Source: Euglena gracilis (Eukaryota > Euglenida > Euglenophyceae > Euglenales). Taken from it: a DNA stretch of 64,000 nucleotides. Below, one piece after another: positions 53,097 to 64,000 of this stretch (its first letter is position 1; the number at the start of each line of letters is the position of its first letter). The translations under genes were made by a program, and so were the position numbers. Location: contig CP154956.1 of assembly GCA_039621445.1 (NCBI GenBank), positions 32,089,437 through 32,153,436 of the forward strand, given 5' to 3'. Under the pieces are notes generated by a model, which was given only the letters and a program-made list of their open reading frames with translations, was not told where the DNA came from and did no database searches.

Positions 53097-56000
53097 CTGC
53101 AGGCCCATGTCCGGCTCAGGGAACTCCACAAGGGCCCCAGAGGGTTGGTCCGGCCGGGCTGGCTGGACCCCCACTGACTGAACAGATTCTTGGTTGGACT
53201 CCCCTCCTCCAGAGGCCAGCCAATGTTTGGGGGGGGGGGGTCAGGCGACTGCGAGGATGGGCCAGCATTAACCCAGAAGCCAACAATGGCATCCAAATCA
53301 AAATCCACCAGAAATTCAGGGACCCCCAAAAACCCACCACCAAAACAATTTTCAGAGATGGGCAAAGCATGGTTTGAGCCGCCCCTGGGTGTCCCAGCAA
53401 ACACATGCTTCCGGCTCCTCAAAAAAAAAAACAATGATGACATTTTCAAAATTCTGCAGCGGATCACACAAAGCTCCCCTTTTGATAATGTCTGCAACGC
53501 GCATTCATGTTTCCAAAATGAGGGAACAAAAAGACGCGGCCACCCTTCAGAGCTGCATTGGCCAGGACTGAGTCGGCGCATCACCGCACACATCACCACA
53601 TCACCGCACACATCACCACATCACCGCACCGGCCTGGCGGGAGGCAGCTCCACTGGCCTGGGGGGAGGCCGGCCCCCGGCAAAGGCCTCCACCAGGAAGT
53701 CCGCCGCCCTGCCAACGTCCCCTTGGAAGTCCCGCAGGGCGGCGCGGATGACGTCCCCGCTGGGGCCCCCCTCACGGTGGAGCACCGCCTTCCTGGGCAA
53801 TCAGAACACATTACCCCCCTTTCTGTAGCCATCCCCTGCCCTTCTCTTCTCCATGAGAGTCAAGGCTGAGCACAAGATGCCTTTCCAACGACGTTCCAAC
53901 CACACACACACACACACACACATATATACATATATGTATATACATATATATGGTGCATGTGTGTATGTACATATACATGTGTATAAGTATAATTGTGTAA
54001 AGAAAAGCTTCAGCAGCCCCCTCCACCCTGAAACGAACCTTTGAACAGTTCTGGCACGTGACGAAATCACAAAAACAAGTGTGGGCCGGGGGGTCCCATG
54101 CAGGCGGGAGGTGGGGCAGCATGGCGGACAGCTGCTGGAACTCGGCCGCGGCCGCGGGGGCGGGGGAGCCGCTGGCGGCTGCCGCGGCGGCGGAGGGCGG
54201 GGCCTGCAGGCGCCCTTTGCCCTTCGCCACGGACCGCTTCAGGTCAGCCAGCGAGGAGGAGAGGGTGGAGAGCCGGTGCCCCGCAGCCGCAACTCCCCTC
54301 GGCAGGCATTGTTCCCTGGCGTGCCAGCGCTGGAAGGAGCCAAAAAGGGGTGCTCTGGTCTTTTGAGAGTGTACCGATGCAAAAAAAAACTCCGGCGGCA
54401 TTTGAGGGTTTGGTTGGGAAATAACCTCCAATATAAGTGAGAACATTTCATTTCGCTTATTTTCTGAACTTTTCACACAATTGAATTGATACGGCGTCGG
54501 TGTCATTGGACCAGGATTCAGGAAAACCAAATTGTTGTTTTTCAAGGGGGGAAAAAAAAGTTATTTTCAGCTGAACAGTGCTGAATTTCAGCCATGCTTG
54601 ATATCCTTCACGGAGGGGTATATTCAGAGTTTCCAACAGATTCATGCTGATAATCCTTGAGTGCTGCTCCTGCTTATTCTTGATATTTTTTGATGATTTG
54701 TATTCTTAAAAAGTGTCTTGTTTCACATTCACTTATAACAAAGCAGAACTTTGAGATGCTTTATTGTATTTTGTCAAAATTCCTTTTCAGAAATTTGCAA
54801 CCTTTTAGAAATTTGCAGTATATTGTGAAAAAAAAACTCCAAAATTTGGTGGAAATTTGGAGTCACCGTCAAGTTCATTTGGCCTTTCAGTCAGTTTCGG
54901 CTAATCTTTGTCTCAATTGTCCATTTTGGGTGGTTGTCAGTCATTTTTGACCACCTTTGATCACCTTTGAGCTTTTTGGGGCGCATTTTCAGACATTTGA
55001 CATCTGTGTTTCTTTCAATCTGGTTCCTCCATGGTAGAGTGGGAGGGTGGGCAGTTTTTTACCGACCCATCTTTGTCCAGCAGATTGCCAATAGGAGGGT
55101 GGGCAATTTTAAGCAGCAAATTTCACCCACAGAAAGATCCAGACCCCCCCCCCCTCCCCGCTCACTGAATCAGAGGGGGTGTTTTTAAGATGGGGCCCCC
55201 CTAGGGGGGGCCCCGGGGGGGGTCCCGGGGGACCCGCTGACTTTCCCCCGAAAATGGCAAAAATCGCGAAAAATGCTGGAAAAAAATTCGGCGTCTTTTC
55301 TTCGGCACAGAAAAGTATCATCATTCCCCCCTGGGGGGACCCCCCTGGGGGGCTCGGCCGGACCCACCCACCCTCCCCCCCCTTGGGGTCCACGACTTAA
55401 AAAAAACCCCTGCACTTAATACCCTGCCTGGGGGGAGTGACTGATTGGTTTTTCAAAAATGACTGATTGGTTTCTGGAAAAAGTGCATTTGACCCCCTCG
55501 GACCCACCCCTCTGTGTGCACTGTGGCTGTTTTTTTGGTGCCTTTTATCCCCTCTTCTGGCCTTTTCCGCCTCTGGCAATTTTGTCTGTGTTTGTGGAGG
55601 TGGCCCAGAGCATTCTCAATCTGAAAGGGGAGTCTGACCCCCCCCCCTGTAGAACCACCACTCAGGTCAGGTGGTCCGTCAACAAAAGAGCATGGTCAAA
55701 AATCCCAAAAGCTGTCCAGCGCTTTTGGCACCAGGTGGCAACTTTCTGCCATTTCTGGCCGACCTCACCGCCCAGGGGGGGGGGGGGGTCTTGAGCCAAA
55801 ACCCAATAAGCCACTCTGAAAAGAAAAAAAAGACCAGTCAGTCACCCCTGGATGGGGGGTTTAGACACATCTTCAGCAATGGTGGGGTGGAGTCCCCATT
55901 CAGCTCAACAAAAACCCAGCGGGGGGGACCCATTTTCAGAGAAAACAATCATTGAATGAGGCGTGCCATCAATTGTGTGTCCCTGGTCATTCGTGGTCAT

Positions 56001-59000
56001 TTGTAACTACTCTTGATTGCGGAAATCGCAAAATTTCTGCTGGTTTGTGATTATATTTGAGTATTTTGTGGTAAATTTTTCCTACAAATTTGTGGGAAAC
56101 TGGGACTGCTGACATGTTGATTGGGCGAAACCAAGGGAGAATAAATTATTTTGGGAGGTGTGTCAATAGAGGTTGCTTCCACTCAGGCAACTTTTAACCA
56201 ACACCCAGGGGAAGGGATGCTTCTGCTTTGAGTGTCTTGATTGATTTGTGGAAGTGTCTTGAATTGTTCAATGGACCCACAAGGAGGAAGGAAATCAAGG
56301 GAAATTACAGTCAGTGCAGTTGAGGTCTCCTGCAAATAGCTGTCTCGATCCAGCGAGTCATCACAGGGCATCGCTCCTGTGAGCTTGCAAACGCATCATT
56401 CCAGAGGACGCGAGAACGTGTAGGTTGACTGCTCAACACTCGCGGTGGCTAGGAAGCAATGCCACCAGGAAGGTGTCATTTGTTTGTCAATTGAAAGATG
56501 GGAGATGAGCAAAGCCCTACCTCCTCAGCGCTGCATGCCGCGTCATCAGTGCCGACCACAAGCCTTTGCTCGTTGTCACGTGTTGACGTGTTGGAGGAGA
56601 GGCAGGGTCAGATGGATGATAACCGTCTCTGTCTCCCATGGAAGCAAGGAATGCGAAAATATGGGGCCTCCGTACTCCCATGGCAGTTCCCACAGGAGGC
56701 CAGCCAGAAAAAGCTGGCGGGTTCACAAGGGGGCAAGCAAAGGCATGACCTCACTCTGCTTCAGCAGCATCTGGCACGTGGCAAAATGTGTTTCGGGGCA
56801 ACCAGTGGCAATAGTGTTTGCACAGGCATCCATCAACTGCAACGGTTGAACCTTTTTGTTTTCGATGTTTAATTTAATTATTAGTTTAATTTTATTTGAG
56901 ATTGACATTCATCCACCAGAGGTGTCAGTAATCTTCTTTTTGTTTTGCCGGCGACTCGTTGGTCCCCCCAAGGCCATTGGAGTCAGTACAATTCAAGAAG
57001 TTGACGCAAACCCCTCTCTGTTGGAGCATCATTTCATGTTGTGGGCATCCATCCTGGAACTTGAGTTCGGTTCACAGAATCTTTGACAGGGCAAATTGAC
57101 TCCAAAAACCAGGTGAACCAATGAGCCAGCTTGTTATACTTTACAAACTTTCAACACAAATCACACAGATGCTACATGCATTTGTTCAAGCATTTGTACG
57201 AAAGCATTAATTGTCAGCTCAACCCACCGAATCCAAATGAGTTGCAGCTATACAAAAAAAAATCTGGTAACAGAGGCCAACCACTCCCATTTTCCACTCC
57301 TTCAACCATCAGCTACAAACAAGGAGATCAGTTTCATGAAATCACTTTCGTTTTTCATTTGTCGCTCCTTGTGGTGTCCGGGAGTGACCATTGCTGACGA
57401 GCCCCCAGGAGTGGAGGTCACTTTCCTGTCCCCCCCCAAAAAAAACAGTCAATCACTTCTACTTCCCAGACGTTCATTTAGTGTCTATCACAAAAAGAAT
57501 GATGTATCGTGTGTATGGATTTTGCCCAATTTTCAAAAAAAAATCCTTCAGCACCAAGCCACTTTCGGCGAGTCCAGAGGGGGGGAGGGGTGCAAAAAAA
57601 GCAGTCAGTCAATCCAAAAAAAAAAACGTCAGTTGCCCACCATAAACACCTTAAGCAATGGCATGGGTTGGGGTCACAAACCTTGATAGCCTCTCTAGAA
57701 CAACCCCGATTCCTCAACTGGAAGTAGCAAACACTCAGCAGTGCTTTCTATTGACTTGCATTATTCCCTCACAGCCAGAAGGTGCAACCATGACTTCTAT
57801 GGCAGAAACACTGAGTGGAATGAATGCCTGGCTCTGCAAGGACAAAAGCAGGAGATTGCTCTATTTTTTTGGATGAAGGTTTGCTTGAAGCTGACCATTG
57901 AAGATTGAAGGGATACGCAAAATACTTCCTCGGGTTCTTTTTGCTTAGAGATGGGGAATGGCCAGGTTTCGGGAAAAGGCAGGTGGGCCGGACCACTCCA
58001 GGGCCAAGGGCCCTCTCAACCTCTCCACAGCTTTGGCCAGGCAAAATTTCTGCTCAATGAGCCAGGGGGAATAATTAAACCCCAAAGTTGACTCAAAAAA
58101 GCGATTTTGGGTTTTTTCCTCGTGATTTTGTTTCTGAAAAGTTGTGACGCAAAGTGCCATAAATTTTGACCTTTTGGGTGGGTCCCAGGTCCTGGGGTGA
58201 AGATCTGTCCACACCCCCCCCCCTTCCCGTTGATTTGTCTTTGGATCGAGGGGTTACTAGGGGTTACTGAGTTGCGTCTTATTTGCTCATTTTGTAATCT
58301 GACCTTTGGTTGCCAACATAGCAGGTGAGAGTTCAATGTTGGTTATTGGGTTGAGAGTTTGTGCCCAAAGGCCTTCAGACAGAGTATGGTGAGCGCAAGA
58401 AGTCACCCCACCCCCAGTCAAGGGGAATCCCCCACCTAAAACTGGGACACAAAAAAATACTGAATGTTTGGTTATGCACAAAAAATTCAGCAGTGTACAA
58501 TTAAAAAAAAATTGCTCTGTTGACAGCATGGCCACCTTGGACCCAGAATCAGAACGCCCAGGAGGTTCCAGGGCAGCAGGGATTTTGACTGGGCCAGCAA
58601 GCCCCAAAACAACATTTTGGGCCATTTTTGACGATGTTTTCAAAAAAAAATTGGCTCTTTGTGCTGCTAACTGGTCCGGCTGGACCCCAACTTCATTTCT
58701 GTGGAACCTGTGGGAAATTTAAATTCAGGTTCTGGGTAATCCTGGAAAACCCTGTTGCTGCTGCAACATGTGGTTTGAGATTTGGTTGCCTTGTCTGCAC
58801 GTGCTTACAAAATGCAATGTGCAAGATATGATTGATTGATTGCGTTTTTGCCATTTGGGTTTTGATGACTGTGAGGGGGGGGGGGGGGTTCCACTGCCAG
58901 CTGCTTGGTTCTGGGGCTTAATTAGGGTCTGGGGTCTGGGTTTTTTGTTGATTGACTGGGGCCACCTCATTTTTCTTGGGTTTCCAGAAGCGAAAAAAAA

Positions 59001-59986
59001 AAATTATTATTCGAAGCTTCGCATTAAGGTTTGCGTGATTTTTGGGTCTCAAAAACCCAAAATATCTCCCAACTATTTTGAGCCCAAGATGAAGATTCCG
59101 CTATTTTTTTTTACGCCATCCTTATTGACACTCCGAGCCTTAATTGGGGGTCTGACTTTTATGGGGGTGGATAAACGTAGCAGAGAATATCACCCTGCTG
59201 CTGTGGTTGGGGAGGAGCGCTTATTCCTCGTCACAAAATGGGTCAATTGGTTTTTCCGTTGTGTACCTCATATTTTCCCCAAAAATGCGCAATTTTTATT
59301 CAAAATGGAAGATTCTGGCGGGGAAAGGTCACATTTGCCCAAAATTCTGCTCTTTCCGCATAGTACCATCAGCAGACGTCATGCTGGGGGGAAGGGGGAT
59401 TTATAATTGGGCGACAAAACCAAACTCCCCAGGCTTTGATATATGGGGGGGTTAGGTCGCACACCCAGGGGTGGTGTGCATGCAAGAGAGGGGGAGGCAC
59501 TTTTGATTGAATCCATTGCCTGAGCAATCCCATACCTGCCACATCCCTTTCTAAGCGGTTGGCCTCTTCCAAAACTTGCTGCAGCATTGTGGCAACCTGC
59601 TTTTGCTGCTTACCCTCAACGCACAGGTGCGAGCTGGCTGCAGCGCATAATTGAACAGCTGCATAAGCTATTCAGAGAGAGTACAAATGCTCAAAACCAT
59701 TATGCAAAACCATGCCTCTTTGACCAGATGGGAAGAGCATGAGGGCAGAAAAAAACTGCTGGCAAAGCTGGGGGTGCCAAGAACCAAGGAAAAAAGGCAT
59801 TGCTTCTGTCACTGTGTCACGGTGTCACGGCCCTGGAAAAGCAGCAGAGAAGCCACCGCCAGGGTTACGGTCAATGAAATCCATGGCAGCAGCTGTCTGC
59901 CCTGCCATATTGCGCAGAGTATCCAAAATGACCTCTGGCCGCAGATGGGGATAGCGATTGATCAAGAACTCCTGTTCCTGTTGTTC
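52952..59986 (-). CDS. CUE/UBA-like domain protein, 5' end missing
   Basis: Exons in order: 59857-59986, 59536-59637, 58021-58049 (29-bp micro-exon, tentative), 56750-56836, 54130-54329, 53630-53792, 52952-53096 (TGA at 52952-52954). The first known exon encodes EFLINRYPHLRPEVILDTL and an AGQTAAAMDFID tail, a CUE-like three-helix pattern (FP-type motif, then ...AA..FI). Exon 53630-53792 has DVIRAALRDFQGDVGRAADF, a UBA-like pattern. Both folds bind ubiquitin, so a ubiquitin-linked adaptor is a reasonable inference. Between them are a helical stretch (VATMLQQVLEEANRLE) and an Ala/Pro linker. The junction into the terminal exon is not phase-clean. Upstream exons must exist beyond 59986; a Cys-rich stretch near 60,770-60,830 (FCARCETWGHVT) is a weak candidate. 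Confidence 0.6.
53578..53630. repeat. CATCACCACATCACCGCACA tandem repeat
   Basis: A roughly 22-bp unit repeats about 2.5 times directly at the donor of exon 53630-53792. Confidence 0.8.
53630..53792 (-). CDS. UBA-like domain exon
   Basis: GCCCAG|G to CCG|GTGCGG. It encodes GDVIRAALRDFQGDVGRAAD followed by FLVEAF and a proline-rich tail. D-V-x-R-A-A-L-x-x-x-x-G-D-V-x-x-A-A-x-F-L is the usual helix-2/helix-3 pattern of UBA/CUE folds. It joins in phase to 54130-54329 through CT+G. Confidence 0.6.
55171..55412. mobile_element. hAT-like MITE, family A copy 3
   Basis: The 242-bp element has terminal CAGAGGGGGTGTTTTTAAGA and, reversed, CAGGGGTTTTTTTTAAGTCG. The flanks cactgaat (55163-55170) and cacttaat (55413-55420) match at 7 of 8. 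The core again has CGAAAAATGC, a CGGC..CTTC..CGGC stretch, AAAAGTATCATCATTCCCCC and GGCTCGGCCGGACCCACCCACC. Confidence 0.78.
55430..55850. repeat. Family C repeat copy
   Basis: Contains ACTGATTGGTTT twice, TGTGTGCACTGTGGCTGTTT (near-identical to 18655-18680), the GTCAAAAATCCC..CAGCGCTTTTGGCACCAGGTGGC core and AGACCAGTCAGTCACCCCTGG. It is next to the family A element ending at 55412. Confidence 0.45.
55978..56095. repeat. GTGATTRTTC family copy, diverged
   Basis: CCCTGGTCATTCGTGGTCAT, TTGCGGAAATCGCAAAATTT, CTGCTGGTTTGTGATTATAT and CTACAAATTTGTGGGAAACT follow the same order as 42590-42722. Confidence 0.65.
59857..59986 (-). CDS. CUE-like domain exon
   Basis: CTTGCAG|GAACAACAG to GGCG|GTGGCTTC, 130 bp. 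The residues FLINRYPHLRPEVILDTLRN then AGQTAAAMDFIDRNP show the CUE/UBA-like spacing: hydrophobic-Pro-x-hydrophobic near helix 1, P-E-V-I at helix 2, and an Ala-rich helix 3. It joins in phase 1 to 59536-59637. Confidence 0.65.
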
Positions 59987-60898
59987 CTGCAAGAGGCGCT
60001 CTCTCCCAGAGCCCATTTGTGCCGCATCGTGTCTCCAGACCAGCAGCACACCCCCTTCATGTTGAGGACTCATTTCATGGGTGTGTGCAGTCTGGGACAT
60101 TTTGGACTGTTTTGCGCTTTGATTTTATATGCTATTTGTGTTAATGGTATGTGTTTTGTGTTATGTGTATTTATTTTGGTGTGCTAATCCCAATATCAGT
60201 GTCCAACTGTACAAAATCCAAATTTCGGATATCCATTCCCTTATTTGCTCTCAAATATTCCACTGGGGGACCACTTTGGGCAATTTTTTTGGGGTAATTT
60301 TGTCCTTTTGACATGAAAATTGAGCATCCTCAACCATTATGGTCTGTTTTGAGGCCATTTTCTGCCACGTTATGGCGGGAGTTATACCTTTTTGTGTAGC
60401 CCATTTTCGACCCTTTCAGCCAACCGTGGTCACTTTGGCCCCCTCAAAGGCAAAAAATATGTTCGGGTTTGAAATCTGTTACTGGCGAGAAGAGGGCTGG
60501 ACCTCCAGAAAGGTTAGACAGCAGCCTTCAACCAATAGGACACCCCAGGGTTGTCACTTCATTACGGAGGGGAGTAGTACCCGGGTCCCTCCCCCCCCCC
60601 CCTCACAGGCGCTTGGCTCGGGCCATGATTGAAGGGAAGACCGGAGGCCAACCTTAGGGGGGCCAAGTTTGCATGTAAGGAGGAGGGGGGGCCAGGCGCC
60701 AGGGGTGGGGGGTAACGAACAGCCTTGATGTGGCAGGGGCCACACCAGGCCGATACTGCCCCCACCCCGCAGAGGTGACGTGACCCCAGGTTTCACAGCG
60801 GGCGCAGAAGACAGCAGGGTCAGGTTCGGGGGAAAGATGCTGGGTTGAGGCAATTGGGCCCAAATTAAGGCCCAAGAAAAGTACAGAGTTCGGCCGAG

Positions 60899-60956
60899 AC
60901 AACTAAAGTTAGGCCTAAATTTGGGCAACCCCAAATTTAGGCCTAACTTTAGTTGT
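60899..60956. repeat. Perfect 27-bp inverted repeat with a 4-nt loop
   Basis: Arms 60899-60925 and 60930-60956 (start ACAACTAAAGTTAGGCCTAA) are exact inverses around CAAC. Confidence 0.92.
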
Positions 60957-61359
60957 TGGTGAAATCCGAACCACACACAAACACTGACAAAAACCAAAAA
61001 AATTGATTTTGGGGGGTTTTTTGACTGCCAGCTTTGATTTCAACCCACTAAGGAACCAATTGGTGATTGAAAAGCACACGTGATGAGGTGTGAAGAAAAA
61101 ATGGGTCGTGTTTAAGAAATTTGTTCCTTGAAACACTTTTAACTCCACATGGATGGTCCCTGGTATCGATCCAATTGATCATTTCGGCGGTCATCACAGA
61201 CAGCTGTCGACAGGTTCTTTACAAAAGTGCACAGCTGCCTGGGCAATCAAAGGGGAGGATTTAGAGGCTGACTCAGGCAGAGGTAGATGCAAAACCTGCT
61301 GCGGCTGGAGAGGCGGAGGACAAGCACAAGAAATTCCTCATATGCAAACCCAAATGGGC

Positions 61360-61789
61360 CAGGCTTCTGCTTAAGGACCCCGGGGGTACTGGCTAGCCAA
61401 TCGGCTAGACACTGGAAAAAATGGACTAGCTAGACCCCCTCCCCCCCGGGGGGGGGGGGGGTCCGGGGGTCCCCCAAACTGGAAAAAATTTTCCTCCGGC
61501 GCTGCGTGCCGAGGTGGAAATGAGGTTTTTAATAGGTTTTTGGCTGATTTTGTTCCAAAAATTCCCAAAAATGGCCAAAAACGGGCAGTTCTGGCCATTT
61601 TGGGGGTCCCAAAAAAATTTCCGGCGCTTTGTGCCGGTCACTGAAGAAAATTTTTCCACTAGCTAGCCCTGCTAGCAGACCCCCCCCCCCGGGAGGGTCT
61701 GCTAGAAATCCCACTAGCCAAATTTGGACTAGCTGCAGTCCAGCCCCCGGGGGGGGGGGGGGTACTGCAATCCCTTAAGCAGAAGCCTG
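61360..61789. mobile_element. hAT-like element, family B copy 2
   Basis: The 430-bp element has ends CAGGCTTCTGCTTAAGGAC and, reversed, CAGGCTTCTGCTTAAGGGA, a 17-bp perfect inverted repeat. The interior shares TTTTGGCTGATTTTGTTC, GGCGCT..TGCCGGTCACTG, CCACTAGCCAAATTT and AGCTGCAGTC with the copy at 48533. Flanking 8-mers match at only 5 of 8, so this is an older insertion. Confidence 0.78.
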
Positions 61790-62252
61790 ACCTGGGTCGG
61801 CAGAAGGAAACAATGGCCCAAAAGAGCCAATAACATTCACAAAAATGCAAACAAAAAAATACAAAAAAAACAGTGGGTCTATGTGAAAACCAATGCAAAT
61901 CACAAAAAAAGTTAAAAAAGCAAAAAAAAAAGTGAAACATGAGAGAAGGCACAACAGCTGTTACTTCCTTTATCGACAAAAAGGGAAAGGAATTTCTGAA
62001 CGAGATTTCCAAATCCTTTGGGCAACAAGTCCCGCAGGAAAGAAAAGGAGGTTGATGGTTGCAAGGAGCACCTGGGCATGCCATGTTGTCAGCACCATGC
62101 CCCTGTGGCCAGACCCCATGATGAAAGCCTTGAGATGAGGATTGATATCAATTAAATGACATGGCCAGCTTAATGATGAAGATTTGTGAACAATGACTTT
62201 ACAAAGCAAAACTTTGCACAACACAAAGAGAGGCTGTCTCTTATCATAAGCA

Positions 62253-62257
<5 letters not shown>

Positions 62258-62323
<66 letters not shown>

Positions 62324-62356
62324 GATTCAGAACAGAGAGAGAGAGAGAGAGAGAGC
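62258..62356. repeat. (GA)n microsatellite
   Basis: GA repeats 62258-62320, a 15-bp interruption, then further GA repeats to about 62356. Confidence 0.96.
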
Positions 62357-62565
62357 GAGAGTGAAAAATGGGGGGAAAAGGAGCATGTGAACAACCAGGT
62401 GTAATAGGAGAAAAGCGCCCCATGTTAGAATCACAACATGGGGCCGATTGATCACATGGCGCATATACTGCCTAGAGAAGCAAGTATGTCAAGGAGAAGA
62501 AGCTTGGCAAATCATTTTGTTGCTACCTCTAGAAAAAAAAACTGCAACCCCATCGGCATCCCCCA

Positions 62566-62873
62566 TTGAAACCGTGTTTGGGCCGATTTCGAGACTTCAA
62601 AAGTCTTAAATCTTCGCCCAAAACACGGTTTCAAATAAGAACAGTGTTTTGGGCCAAGGTTTTAGGGGGGCCCAGGGGCGACCGCGGCGCCGACCGCGAC
62701 CGAAGGCGCCGCGGTCCCCGCCCCTGGGCTCCCCCTAACTCTTGGCCCAAACACAGTTCTTGACACAACAACTGTGTATGGGGGCTCTGGCTCCATGCCC
62801 GAGCCGATATCTAGGCCACTGGTCCAGGTGGGAAAGTTCCAACCCGAACCAGTGTCCTAGACACTGGTTCGGG
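62566..62873. repeat. Three consecutive hairpins
   Basis: Stem 1: 62566-62583 with 62616-62634 (GAAACCGTGTTTGGGC and its inverse). Stem 2: 62638-62691 with 62705-62760, about 54-bp arms around a 13-nt loop. Stem 3: 62843-62856 with 62860-62873 (CCCGAACCAGTGTC). The arm ends share a GTGTTTGGGC-like phrase. Confidence 0.85.
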
Positions 62874-63072
62874 CATGAATCCAGTGTTTGGAAGATATCC
62901 AAGCATGCTCGCAATGAATGGTCAGAAAGTGCAAGTGGGCTCCCAGATCTGGCCTGGGGGGGGTATGGGCCCACGGTCGCCAAAGGTCGCCAAAGGTCGC
63001 TATGGTCGACCCCCCCCCCCAGGCTGTGGAGTGGGTGGCGACCCTAGAAACCCTTGTGGGCCGACCCTAGGG

Positions 63073-63170
63073 TCGACTTAGGGTCGGCCCACCCCACGAC
63101 CTCCCCCCCCCCTACAACCCCAGGGTCGACTTAGGGTCGGCCCACCCCACGACCTCCCCCCCCCCTCCAA
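63073..63170. repeat. Tandem duplication of a GGGTCGACTTAGGGTCGGCC unit
   Basis: AGGGTCGACTTAGGGTCGGC..CCACCCCACGACC and a C run occur twice, about 52 bp apart. A triple GGTCGCCAAA lies just left (62976-63000). Confidence 0.85.
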
Positions 63171-63339
63171 AGAAAAAAAGGAAATTTTCGGAACATGTTG
63201 GCAACTCTCTTGGGGACTAAGTTGATTTTGTGGATCACATTGGCATAGGCCGGGGGGGGGGGGGCACCGCCCCCCCCCCCCGCACCCCCCCCCTCAAATC
63301 AAAATCCCTTCTATGTTGGCAACAACCCTTGTGTTACCC

Positions 63340-64000
63340 ACCCGTTTTGAGGGGCAAATCCCTTTTGTTGCCCAACTGTTCGAGGGCCCCAAAATAACAA
63401 AATCGCTTGTGTTACCCACCCGTTTTGGGGGGCAAATCCCTTGTGTTACCCACCCGTTTTGGGGGGCAAATCCCTTTTGTTGCCCAACTGTTCGAGGGCC
63501 CCAAAATAACAAAATCCCTTGTGTTACCCACCCGTTTTGGGGGGCAAATCCCTTTTGTTGCCCAACTGTTAAGTCCTTTCTGTGCGAAATTTTGACAAAA
63601 TAACAAATTCCCTTGTGCTGCCCAACCGTTTTGGATGGCAAACCCCTTTGTTGCCCAACTGTTCAAGGGCCCCAAAATAAAAAAATCCCTTGTGCTGCCC
63701 AACCGTTTTGGATGGCAAACCCCTTTGTTGCCCAACTGTTTCAGGGCCCCTAAATAACAAAATCCCTTGTGTTACCCACCCGTTTTGGGGGACATATCCC
63801 TTTTGTTGCCCCACTGTTCGAGGGCCCCAAAATAACAAAATCCCTTGTGTTACACACCCATTTTGGGGGGCAAATCCCTTTTTTGTTGCCCAACTGTTCG
63901 AGAGCCCCTAAAGAACAAAATACCTTGTGTTACCCACCTGTTTTGGGGGGCAAATCCCTTGTGTACCCACCCGTTTTGGGGGGCAAATCCCTTTTGTTGC
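63340..64000. repeat. 78-bp minisatellite running off the window
   Basis: The unit joins CCCTTTTGTTGCCCAACTGT, TCGAGGGCCCCAAAATAACA and CCCTTGTGTTACCCACCCGT. A shorter unit of about 36 bp (the last part alone) is interspersed. The period is a multiple of three, which keeps several frames open, but these are not genes. Confidence 0.93.

Noticed and set aside
63294-64000. Open frames in the right-edge satellite as repeat proteins
   Set aside because: They exist in both strands because the unit is a multiple of three; there is no start context or splice signal.

Overview
This window looks like nuclear DNA from an intron-rich eukaryote. There are no prokaryotic operons, ribosome-binding sites, rRNA or tRNA. 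Coding capacity lies in short exons (about 30-390 bp), nearly all bounded by AG acceptors and GT donors whose phases join correctly from one exon to the next, separated by introns of hundreds to thousands of bases. Exons of several genes are very GC-rich. Introns and spacers are full of G/C and A/T homopolymer runs, dinucleotide satellites and small inverted-repeat elements. The lineage cannot be fixed from the sequence alone. A large-genome protist or alga seems most likely to me, but that is inference.

Five protein genes are supported, all on the minus strand, so they read from high to low coordinates. (1) About 59,986-52,952: the 3' part of a gene with an N-terminal CUE-like and a C-terminal UBA-like helical segment. 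(2) 52,777-49,706: a compact unidentified gene whose proposed start is only about 110 bp beyond gene 1's AATAAA signal. (3) 48,028-41,013: a survival-of-motor-neuron (SMN) homologue, recognised from its N-terminal Gemin2-binding segment and its C-terminal YG-box. (4) 38,818-25,251: an unidentified protein of about 18 or more exons, basic/acidic and probably nuclear. (5) About 20,521-2,537: a leucine-rich-repeat plus coiled-coil protein with about 27 exons, reminiscent in layout of LRRC45; its first exon and possibly its end are not resolved.

Between and inside these genes is an unusual repeat landscape. At least two families of short non-autonomous DNA transposons start CAG, end CTG and have 8-bp target-site duplications (hAT-like). 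A 2.2-kb cluster of TTTGCGCAAATGCGCAAA-type palindromes includes perfect 40-bp and 30-bp palindromes. A G-rich minisatellite block is bounded by a perfect 26-bp inverted repeat. A dispersed family is built on GTGATTRTTC repeats. A run of nested hairpins and a 78-bp minisatellite lie at the right edge.

Stretches with no gene that I can support: 1-2,536 (repeats, one transposon), 20,522-25,250 (palindrome cluster and otherwise anonymous sequence), 38,819-41,012 (repeats), 48,029-49,705 (one transposon, one doubtful exon) and 60,000-64,000 (transposon, hairpins, satellites).
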